Of a stretch of 64,000 nucleotides of DNA, positions 28,860 through 36,504 are shown one piece after another. The notes beneath the pieces were generated by a model that did not search any database, was not told where the DNA came from, and was given only the letters and a program-made list of their open reading frames with translations. The stretch comes from Agarivorans gilvus (GTDB lineage: Bacteria > Pseudomonadota > Gammaproteobacteria > Enterobacterales > Celerinatantimonadaceae). Numbering within the stretch: the stretch's first letter is position 1; every line of letters begins with the position of its first letter. The DNA lies in contig NZ_CP013021.1 in NCBI RefSeq assembly GCF_001420915.1, positions 320,001-384,000 on the forward strand, in the 5' to 3' direction. A program made the translations under genes and the position numbers.

Positions 28860-30317
28860 ATGGAAGCGATAAACAACGTAAACTTGGTAAAAACCCAGTC
28901 TTATATTAATGGCCAGTGGTATGCCTCTGAAGAAAAATTCAGTGTGTCTAACCCAGCCAATCAACAAGTTATTGCCACCCTAGATGATGCCGGTTGTGCT
29001 GGTGTAGCCAGCGCCATTGCCGCGGCAAAGAGTGCTTTTAAGTCATGGTCGGCCACCTCGGCCAATGAGCGCGCCAAATTGCTGCGCCGTTGGTATGAAT
29101 TGATGATGGAACATCAAGACGATTTAGCCAGCATATTGACTCAAGAACAGGGTAAACCCTTGGCCGAAGCCAAAGGCGAAATTGCCTATGGTGCGGCTTT
29201 TTTAGAATGGTTTGCTGAAGAAGCCAAGCGGGTTTATGGCGATACTATTCCTGCCCCTAGCGGCGATAAGCGCATTGTGGTGGTAAAGCAGCCGGTTGGG
29301 GTGGTGGCTGCGGTTACGCCGTGGAACTTCCCTAATGCGATGATTGCGCGTAAAGCGGCCGCCGCACTGGCCGCCGGTTGTACCTTTGTGGTGCGCCCCG
29401 CTCAGTTAACCCCACTATCAGCCTTAGCCATGGCCGAACTAGCGGAACAGGCGGGCATTCCTGCCGGCGTATTTAACGTGGTAGTGGGCGAAGACTCGCG
29501 TGGCATGGGTAAGCTGCTGACCGAGAGCCCCGATGTCGCCAAATTCACCTTTACCGGTTCAACTGCAGTGGGTAAACAGCTTATCGCTCAGTGTGCTTCT
29601 ACGGTTAAAAAAGTCTCTATGGAGCTGGGCGGCAATGCGCCATTTATTGTATTTGATGATGCCGACTTAGACGCCGCCGTACAGGGAGCCATTGCCTCTA
29701 AGTACCGTAATGCTGGACAAACTTGTGTTTGTGCCAACCGTTTCTTGGTGCAAAAAGGGGTTTACCAAGCCTTTAGCGAAAAGCTTGCCAAGGCGGTGGC
29801 CGAGCTAAAAATGGGCGACGGCCTAGCCGAAGGGGTAGCGATTGGTCCAATGATTAGCGAACAAGCCAAGCACGATGTTGACAAACTGGTTAAGGCCTCG
29901 GTCGAGCAAGGTGCCAGCGTATTATGTGGTGGCGAAGCCGACGCAGCAGGCTCGCAGTTTTACCAGGCCACCATTATGACTGGGGTTACCAACGACATGC
30001 CGATTGCCAAAAACGAAATTTTTGGTCCAGTGGCCCCGCTGATTATGTTTGACGACGAACAGCAAGCGCTGGCCATGGCCAATGATACAGAATATGGCTT
30101 AGCCGCGTATTTTTATACCCGCGATATTGGCCGGGTATGGCGAGTCGCAGAAGGGCTCGAATACGGCATGGTGGGTATCAATGAAGGCATTATTTCTAAT
30201 GCTGCAGCGCCCTTTGGTGGGGTAAAACAATCCGGTAATGGCCGCGAAGGCTCTCACTATGGCCTAGACGATTACACCGAAATTAAATATTTGTGCATGG
30301 GCGGCTTAAGCGCTTAA
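28860..30317 (+). CDS. gabD: NAD(P)-dependent succinate-semialdehyde dehydrogenase
   Basis: Oxidises succinate semialdehyde to succinate, second step of the GABA shunt. 485 aa aldehyde dehydrogenase: cofactor region AAVTPWNFPNAMIARKAAAAL, FTGSTAVGKQL, catalytic Glu in MELGGNAPFIVFDDADLD and Cys in NAGQTCVCANRF. The GabD-type C-terminus GGVKQSGNGREGSHYGLDDY is present. It precedes gabT by 13 nt, in one operon. Confidence 0.94.
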   Translation: MEAINNVNLVKTQSYINGQWYASEEKFSVSNPANQQVIATLDDAGCAGVASAIAAAKSAFKSWSATSANERAKLLRRWYELMMEHQDDLASILTQEQGKPLAEAKGEIAYGAAFLEWFAEEAKRVYGDTIPAPSGDKRIVVVKQPVGVVAAVTPWNFPNAMIARKAAAALAAGCTFVVRPAQLTPLSALAMAELAEQAGIPAGVFNVVVGEDSRGMGKLLTESPDVAKFTFTGSTAVGKQLIAQCASTVKKVSMELGGNAPFIVFDDADLDAAVQGAIASKYRNAGQTCVCANRFLVQKGVYQAFSEKLAKAVAELKMGDGLAEGVAIGPMISEQAKHDVDKLVKASVEQGASVLCGGEADAAGSQFYQATIMTGVTNDMPIAKNEIFGPVAPLIMFDDEQQALAMANDTEYGLAAYFYTRDIGRVWRVAEGLEYGMVGINEGIISNAAAPFGGVKQSGNGREGSHYGLDDYTEIKYLCMGGLSA

Positions 30318-30330
30318 TTCAAGGAAGACG

Positions 30331-31614
30331 ATGATGACAAACCAACAATTGCAACAAAGAAAACAAGCCGTTATCGCACGGGGTCAAGGCAATATCTACC
30401 CTGTGTATGTGGAGCGGGCGCTAAACTCTGAAATTTGGGATGTAGAAGGCAAACGCTACATCGATTTTGGTACTGGCATTGCGGTATGTAATACCGGCCA
30501 CAGTCACCCCAAAGTGGTGGAAGCGGTAAAACAGCAGCTTGATAAATTTAGCCATACCTGTGTGATGGTTAATCCCTATGAAAGTGCGGTGGCGCTAGCC
30601 GAAAAGTTAGTCAAACTGGCGCCGGGAGAAAGCGAGAAGAAAGCCATTTTTGTTACCACTGGTGCAGAGGCGGTGGAAAACGCGGTAAAAATTGCGCGGG
30701 CAAAAACGGGACGTCGCGGCGTGATTGCCTTTAATGGTGGTTTCCATGGGCGAACTAACCTCACCATGGCCTTAACTGGCAAAATCAGTCCTTATAAACA
30801 TTTGTTTGGCCCCTTTGCTGGCGAAATCTACCATGTGCCTTTCCCAATGCTGGCCCATGGCGTGAGCTGTGAACAAAGCCTGAAAGCCATACAAAATTTA
30901 TTTAAAGTGGATATTGCACCGCAAGATGTAGCAGCCATGATCATTGAGCCCATTCAGGGTGAAGGCGGCTTTTATCCCGCACCAGCGAGTTTCTTGCAAG
31001 CACTGCGCGACTTGTGTGATGAACACGGCATTGCCTTGATAGTTGATGAAATTCAAAGTGGTTTTGGTCGCACCGGTAAAATGTTCTGCCATGAAGATGC
31101 GGGTATTGAAGCTGACTTGATCACCATGGCTAAAGGCATTGCTGGCGGCTTCCCTCTATCGGCGGTAGTGGGTAAAAGCGAATTTATGGACGCGCCATTA
31201 CCGGGCGGATTGGGCGGCACTTACGGTGGCTCGCCTATTGCCTGCGCCGCGGCTTTGGCGGTGCTGGACCAAATCGAGCAACAGCAGTTAGTGGCACGCG
31301 CCCAGCACATTGGCGAGCGTTTCGAGCACTACCTTGGCCAGCTTAAAGGTGATTTCCCGCAGCACATTAGTGAAGTGCGTATCGCCGGTGCGATGATCGC
31401 CATCGAGTTATGTAAAGACGGTGACCCAGAGCAAGCCAATACCCAGCTTACTCAAGCGCTGATTGCTAATGCACCGGACTACGGTTTGGTATTGTTGGCT
31501 TGTGGCTTCTACGGCAACGTATTGCGTTTCTTACCTGCTTTAACCATCGAAGATGAAATCCTTGATGAGGGCATGCAGCAATTCGCCAAGATGTTTGCAG
31601 CCTTAGCTCAGTAA
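30331..31614 (+). CDS. gabT: 4-aminobutyrate aminotransferase
   Basis: PLP enzyme transferring the amino group of GABA to 2-oxoglutarate. 427 aa class III aminotransferase: TTGAEAVENAVKIARAKTGR, FNGGFHGRTNLTMALTGK, the IVDEIQSGFGRTGK motif and the PLP Lys in ITMAKGIAGGFPLSAVVG. Ribosome site AAGGAAG before the ATG. With gabD it converts GABA to succinate. Confidence 0.95.
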   Translation: MMTNQQLQQRKQAVIARGQGNIYPVYVERALNSEIWDVEGKRYIDFGTGIAVCNTGHSHPKVVEAVKQQLDKFSHTCVMVNPYESAVALAEKLVKLAPGESEKKAIFVTTGAEAVENAVKIARAKTGRRGVIAFNGGFHGRTNLTMALTGKISPYKHLFGPFAGEIYHVPFPMLAHGVSCEQSLKAIQNLFKVDIAPQDVAAMIIEPIQGEGGFYPAPASFLQALRDLCDEHGIALIVDEIQSGFGRTGKMFCHEDAGIEADLITMAKGIAGGFPLSAVVGKSEFMDAPLPGGLGGTYGGSPIACAAALAVLDQIEQQQLVARAQHIGERFEHYLGQLKGDFPQHISEVRIAGAMIAIELCKDGDPEQANTQLTQALIANAPDYGLVLLACGFYGNVLRFLPALTIEDEILDEGMQQFAKMFAALAQ

Positions 31615-31632
31615 CTTAAAGTACGCGTTGAT

Positions 31633-31657
31633 AACGGGCCTTTTGGCCCGTTTTTTT
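31633..31657 (+). terminator. Intrinsic terminator after gabT
   Basis: AACGGGCC-TTTT-GGCCCGTT followed by TTTTT, about 19 nt after the gabT stop. Confidence 0.92.
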
Positions 31658-31783
31658 GTGCTTAAAAGCTATACAAGCTAAAGTGGCTTCGATATGTTGT
31701 TAGCTAAGGTTATGATTAACAGCCATCTTTTCTGTTAAACTCGCGCCTCGAAAATAGTCACAAGTGTAAATTTAGGAAGTGCA

Positions 31784-33148
31784 ATGTCGAGCCCTCTTCG
31801 CAATAGTCCCCAATCCATCTTAACCATGCTTCGTTGGTTGCTGTTGTTGATCCCCCTAGCTTTGGTTGTGGGCTCATTAAATGCGTTATTTCTTTATCTA
31901 TTAGAATGGGCCAGCGATACCCGCGCCCTTAAGCCGTATTTATTGTATTTTTTGCCCTTAGCTGGCGTATTAGTGGTGTTTATTTATCGCCGTTTTGGCA
32001 AGAATGCCGAGGCCGGCAATAACCTGATCATCGATGAAATCCATCAGCCGGGGGCGGGCATTCCTGCGCGAATGGCGCCTTTAGTATTGCTATCTACGGT
32101 GGTGACTCACCTATTTGGCGGCTCGGCGGGGCGCGAAGGCACCGCAGTGCAAATTGGTGGAGCCTGCAGTGCCGCCTATGGGCGTTTTTTTAAGTTAAGC
32201 GGCCACGATTACCAAATTTTGCTTAGCGCCGGTGTGGCGGCCGGTTTTGCCGCGCTATTTAGTACCCCCTTGGCAGCAACGGTATTTGCCTTGGAAGTAC
32301 TGGCGGTAGGGCGGATCCGCTTTGATTCGGTGATCCCTGCCTTATTTGCGGCGATTCTTGCCGATTTAGTGTGTACCGCTTGGGGCACCCCGCATACTCA
32401 ATATAAAGTGGATTTCCTCGAACATGTGATGTTATTTCACCATTTAGTCCATGTTGATTTGCTGTTATTAGGCAAAGTGCTGTTGGCCTCGATTGCCTTT
32501 GGTATTGCTGGATTTTTGTTTGGCGAAACCACCTTCATCTTTAAAGATCTATTTAAACATACTCTAAAAAATCCTTACCTTATCGCGGTGGTGGGCGGCC
32601 TAATTGTGATTGCCATTGTCAGTTTGATTGGTCATCAGGATTACGTAGGTTTGGGGGTGAACGCTTATCGCGAGGGCGGGGTGAGTATTATTAGTGCCTT
32701 TAGTGAAGGTGGAGCCGAATGGTATAGCTGGATACTGAAATTACTACTTACCGCCATCACCTTGGCGGCCGGCTTTAAAGGGGGTGAAGTCACGCCACTG
32801 TTTTTTATTGGTGCCACTTTGGGTAACTTCCTTGCTTGGGTGATGGGCGCGCCGGTGGATTTATTTGCCGCGCTAGGTTTTATTGCGGTATTTGCTGCGG
32901 CCACTAATACGCCTTTAGCCTGTACTATTATGGGAGTAGAGCTATTTGGCTCTGAGCATTTATTGTATTTTGCGGTAGCCTGTTTTGTGGCGTATTTTTT
33001 CAGTGGCCATACTGGAATTTACTCGTCACAGCGTATTGCAGTACCCAAATCGTCTAACTTGGCCACTCATGAGGCCACCTTGGGTGAAATTCGCGCCGCC
33101 AATAGCCGTTTTGTCGCTTGGTTAAATAAGAGAACGCAGCAAAAATGA
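31784..33148 (+). CDS. CLC family anion channel/antiporter, possibly fluoride-type
   Basis: 454 aa integral membrane protein with about ten or more helices. CLC motifs are seen as GAGIPARMAP, GGSAGREGTAVQIGG, FSTPLAATVFALE and GGEVTPLFFIGATLG. GREGT (not GREGP) and GGEVTP (not GxFAP) resemble the bacterial CLC-F fluoride/proton antiporter branch more than ClcA, from knowledge of the families. No fluoride riboswitch was recognised upstream. Its stop overlaps the next small gene by 4 nt. Confidence 0.85.
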   Translation: MSSPLRNSPQSILTMLRWLLLLIPLALVVGSLNALFLYLLEWASDTRALKPYLLYFLPLAGVLVVFIYRRFGKNAEAGNNLIIDEIHQPGAGIPARMAPLVLLSTVVTHLFGGSAGREGTAVQIGGACSAAYGRFFKLSGHDYQILLSAGVAAGFAALFSTPLAATVFALEVLAVGRIRFDSVIPALFAAILADLVCTAWGTPHTQYKVDFLEHVMLFHHLVHVDLLLLGKVLLASIAFGIAGFLFGETTFIFKDLFKHTLKNPYLIAVVGGLIVIAIVSLIGHQDYVGLGVNAYREGGVSIISAFSEGGAEWYSWILKLLLTAITLAAGFKGGEVTPLFFIGATLGNFLAWVMGAPVDLFAALGFIAVFAAATNTPLACTIMGVELFGSEHLLYFAVACFVAYFFSGHTGIYSSQRIAVPKSSNLATHEATLGEIRAANSRFVAWLNKRTQQK

Positions 33149-33492
33149 GACAAAGCTTAAGGATTACAGCCAGCGCACTGGCACTGTTAAGCAGTGCCGT
33201 GGTTGCTTATCCCGGCACCTTGAGTACCTTACTTGAAGGCGAGCAGTTAGTGGCCACGGTGAGCTCGCAGGTGGAGCAGCCAATCCGTTGCCAGCTGGTA
33301 GCAGAGCCTGACATAGTGTGGTTTGAGCTAGAGGAAGAGCCAATTAGCTTTCGTATTGAAGCGGGTTACCGCACCCATGACTTAAGCCTGTACTGCAAAA
33401 TCATTGAGCAAAAAACTAAACCACGTCCGTGGCGGATTAATCCTTACAATACGCCCATTCCTAGCTGGAATAAGAAGATCTTCCCCGAGTAG
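33145..33492 (+). CDS. Small exported protein of unknown function
   Basis: 115 aa. N-terminal signal peptide (RITASALALLSSAVVAYPG), then a ~95-residue mature part with two cysteines (IRCQLV and SLYCKII), which could form a disulfide in the periplasm. The ATG overlaps the CLC gene stop (ATGA), so it is coupled to the transporter. No family recognised. Confidence 0.7.
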   Translation: MRQSLRITASALALLSSAVVAYPGTLSTLLEGEQLVATVSSQVEQPIRCQLVAEPDIVWFELEEEPISFRIEAGYRTHDLSLYCKIIEQKTKPRPWRINPYNTPIPSWNKKIFPE

Positions 33493-33493
33493 C

Positions 33494-34260
33494 CTACACC
33501 AAATAGACTTGCACGTTGTGCTCTTTAAGGCGCTCTAATACTTTAGGATCGGCTTGTTTACCGGTGATAACGATGTCAATTTCATCCAGAGTAAACAACG
33601 ATACCCCCCAAATACACCCACCTTATCGGCTTCTACCATCGCTACCACCTTATCGGCATAGCGCAACATTTTCTTTTCTTCCATAAAGGTGAGTAGGGCT
33701 GATTTAGTTAAGCCTGCTTCGGTTAAACCGTCTCCACTCACGATCAGATAACGTCCTTGATAGGAGCTATGGTTGTCTGGAGAGACCAGCAAACTCTGAC
33801 TCTTGATGTACTGGCCGCCTAATACCACTAAGTGGGGGTAGTCTTGGGAAATCAGGTAGGTGAGCAGCGGCAAGTAGTTTGAATAAACGTGCACCTGACT
33901 GGCCAACAGGTATTTGCCCATTAAAAAGGTAATGCGACCTTCACCTACAAAAATGTTATCACGTTGTTCACATAGTTCAACGGCTTGCTGGGCGATACGG
34001 TCCGATTCCTCGTAATTACTGTAATCCGATATGTTGGGATAAAAACCCACCATGCCAGGCGACGATTCCGCATTGGGTGACAATATCTTCTCGGCACCGT
34101 TACGGATTTTTTTCAGTTTTCCTTCGTTGTCTAAGTCGATTAAATCGCGCCTGATGGTTGCCGGAGAACAATCTAGCAGTTCGACTAATTGTTGCACGCT
34201 GGCAAAAGTGTGTTCTTCTAAATACTGAAGAATTTGGTTGTGGCGAAGCTTGGCAGACAT
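33494..34260 (-). pseudogene. DeoR family sugar-operon repressor, frameshifted near the C-terminus
   Basis: Typical DeoR protein: N-terminal HTH (ILQYLEEHTFASVQQLVELLDCSPATIRRDLIDLDNEGKL) and a sugar-phosphate sensor domain. After DKVGVFGG the frame breaks; adding one G to the six-base run (C at 33604-33609 on the + strand) restores a tail reading VSLFTLDEIDIVITGKQAD...VQVYLV and ending at 33494, about 255 aa. As given, a 241 aa protein with a wrong tail would be made. Divergent from the PTS genes, whose repressor it probably is. Confidence 0.85.
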
Positions 34261-34280
34261 AATGAATTCAGTTGAAGTTT

Positions 34281-34370
34281 AATGATTAAAAATGATTATA
34301 AATGATTACGGTTTGAAAACTTTTACCCCGATCACAGTGTATTTGATTACAAAAGTTCACAAATGATTAC
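34281..34370. promoter_or_regulatory. Phased direct-repeat operator (AATGATTA) for the DeoR-type regulator
   Basis: AATGATTA begins at 34281, 34291 and 34301, exactly 10 bp apart. TTTGATTAC (34342) and AATGATTAC (34362) lie 20 bp apart. All face the same way, so the repeats fall on one face of the helix. They are located between deoR and the first PTS gene. Confidence 0.7.
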
Positions 34371-34501
34371 AAATGAGAAAATTTTTCCTGCTGTTGCATA
34401 GATGTTAAAAGTGCTCGCAATATGAGCTAATTTGGCTTGGTGGTTTTTGACACATTTTCGCGCCTACCTATACTCGCACTAAGGTAATGCGAGGGACGAA
34501 A

Positions 34502-34984
34502 ATGAACCAAAAATTAATCACAGAGCAAAGCATTTTGTTGGATTTTGAAGCGGACTCAAAAGACGAAGCTTTATACGGCATTTGTGCACAATTGTTTCTG
34601 TTACGAAAAACCAGCAACCCATCTGGATTATATAAGGACATCATTCAGCGTGAAAATGTCGTCAGCACCTTCGCTGGCCAACACACTGCCATTCCTCATG
34701 TCATTACTCAGCACATAAACGAACCGGTTCTTTGTTTTGTGCGCATGCAGAATCCAGATTTTTGCTGGAATAGTGCGGACGAAGATGTACGCATTATTTT
34801 TCTACTAGCTGTACCCCCTAAAGAAAATCTACAAAAACTCAGAGAGTCTCAGTCCTACGTTTTTTCATCGATCGCCCAACTAATGAACGATCCACAGATG
34901 ATTGAATGTTGGCTAACAACTAGTGAAGAGCGAGTGATACTCGACAGTTTGCAATTGGCCTTTAAGTCCAATTTAGACAATTAA
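34502..34984 (+). CDS. PTS EIIA component, fructose/mannitol (EIIA-Fru) type
   Basis: About 160 aa PTS EIIA type-2 domain; the phospho-accepting His is in GQHTAIPHV. The ATG at 34502 with GAGGG about 7 nt upstream is preferred over ATG 34487. First gene of the PTS operon. A second EIIA domain occurs in the EIIA-HPr-EI fusion downstream, so this one may have a regulatory or substrate-specific role. Confidence 0.85.
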   Translation: MNQKLITEQSILLDFEADSKDEALYGICAQLFLLRKTSNPSGLYKDIIQRENVVSTFAGQHTAIPHVITQHINEPVLCFVRMQNPDFCWNSADEDVRIIFLLAVPPKENLQKLRESQSYVFSSIAQLMNDPQMIECWLTTSEERVILDSLQLAFKSNLDN

Positions 34985-35015
34985 AAAAAACATAAAGGAA
35001 TAAGGAGATAGACAG

Positions 35016-36407
35016 ATGTCTAGCAACAATTTAAAGGTTGGCGTTCAGTCAGTCGGCCGCTTTTTAAGTAGCATGGTGATGCCCAATATTGGCGCTTTCA
35101 TCGCTTGGGGTTTGATTACTGCCCTGTTCATTCCAACCGGATGGTTACCTAACGAAAGCCTCGCTTCATTGGTCGGACCGATGATCCTCTACATGTTACC
35201 ACTATTGATTGGTTACACCGGCGGTAAAATGGTAGGTGGCGAGCGCGGCGCGGTAGCTGGTGCCATCACTACCATGGGGGTGATTGTTGGGGTAGATATC
35301 CCGATGTTCATGGGTGCCATGATAGTGGGTCCATTAGGTGGTTTGGCCATTGCTCACTTCGATAAATGGGTACACGGTCGCATCAAACCCGGTTTTGAAA
35401 TGCTAGTGAACAACTTTTCACTGGGTATTATCGGCATGGTGATGGCCTTAGTGGCTTACTTATTAATTGGCCCCATCGTAACCGTAGTGACCACCGCACT
35501 AGGTGATGGTGTAGGCTGGATTGTTGAACGCTCATTGTTGCCTTTGGTATCAATTATTGTTGAACCAGCAAAAATCCTGTTCCTAAACAATGCGATTAAC
35601 CACGGCGTATTTACTCCGCTGGGGGCTGAGCAATCTGCTGAGTTTGGTTCATCTATCTTCTATATGATTGAAACTAACCCAGGCCCAGGCTTAGGTATTT
35701 TGTTGGCCTACATGGTAGTGGGTAAAGGCGCTGCGCAAAAATCAGCTTATGGTGCCTCCATCATTCATTTCTTTGGTGGTATTCACGAAATCTACTTCCC
35801 CTACATTTTGATGAAACCACGTTTGATCCTAGCGGTCATTGCCGGTGGTATGGCAGGTGTGGCCTTCAACATGCTTACCGGTAACGCTTTGGTTGGTCCA
35901 CCATCTCCTGGTTCAGTATTTGCCTTAGTACTGATGTCTACAGGCGGTATGGGTATCGTGCTCACCCTATGTTCAATTGCGGTAGCGGCCACCACTTCGT
36001 TCCTGATTGCTTCAATCATGATCCGCAAAGATGCCTCAGAAACCGACGACTTAGAAGCAGCTCAAGCAGCGGTTGATGCCAATAAAGCTGAGTCAAAAGG
36101 GCAAATTCCCGCAGCAGCAACCATGGTCGGCGGTGAAGTGCGTCGCATCGTGGTGGCTTGTGATGCAGGTATGGGCTCGTCAGCGATGGGCGCCACGGTA
36201 TTGCGCGGCAAGATAAAAGAAGCCGGTTTAGACATTAGCGTAAGCAACGCAGCCATTAACGACTTAGTGGATGCCGACATGGTGATTACTCAGCAAGAGT
36301 TATCAGCACGGGCTAGAGCAAAACTGCCTAGTGCGCGACATGTCAGCATTGGCAACTTCATGGATGCCAGCTTCTATGACGACCTAGTGGCCAGTTTGAA
36401 AGCATAA
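35016..36407 (+). CDS. PTS mannitol-type EIICB transporter (MtlA family, no EIIA domain)
   Basis: 463 aa. The EIIC part (about 1-340) has many membrane helices and the substrate-binding GGIHEIYFPYIL motif; the EIIB part (about 372-463) has the phosphorylated Cys in VVACDAGMGSSAMGA. It matches MtlA but lacks the C-terminal EIIA of E. coli MtlA. Substrate is probably a hexitol-like polyol; the neighbouring dehydrogenase and PfkB kinase mean mannitol itself is not certain. Confidence 0.88.
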   Translation: MSSNNLKVGVQSVGRFLSSMVMPNIGAFIAWGLITALFIPTGWLPNESLASLVGPMILYMLPLLIGYTGGKMVGGERGAVAGAITTMGVIVGVDIPMFMGAMIVGPLGGLAIAHFDKWVHGRIKPGFEMLVNNFSLGIIGMVMALVAYLLIGPIVTVVTTALGDGVGWIVERSLLPLVSIIVEPAKILFLNNAINHGVFTPLGAEQSAEFGSSIFYMIETNPGPGLGILLAYMVVGKGAAQKSAYGASIIHFFGGIHEIYFPYILMKPRLILAVIAGGMAGVAFNMLTGNALVGPPSPGSVFALVLMSTGGMGIVLTLCSIAVAATTSFLIASIMIRKDASETDDLEAAQAAVDANKAESKGQIPAAATMVGGEVRRIVVACDAGMGSSAMGATVLRGKIKEAGLDISVSNAAINDLVDADMVITQQELSARARAKLPSARHVSIGNFMDASFYDDLVASLKA

Positions 36408-36504
36408 GCCAAGGCAGTGGCTTAGCTATAGCAGAGCTGCCACCTAGGCAGCCTGTTATAGCCCCAAACTAATATTTTAACTATTTGAATAGAATGAGAT
36501 AAGC

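Noticed and set aside
31661..31783. Fluoride riboswitch before the CLC gene
   Set aside because: No segment with the expected pseudoknot motif could be found by eye.
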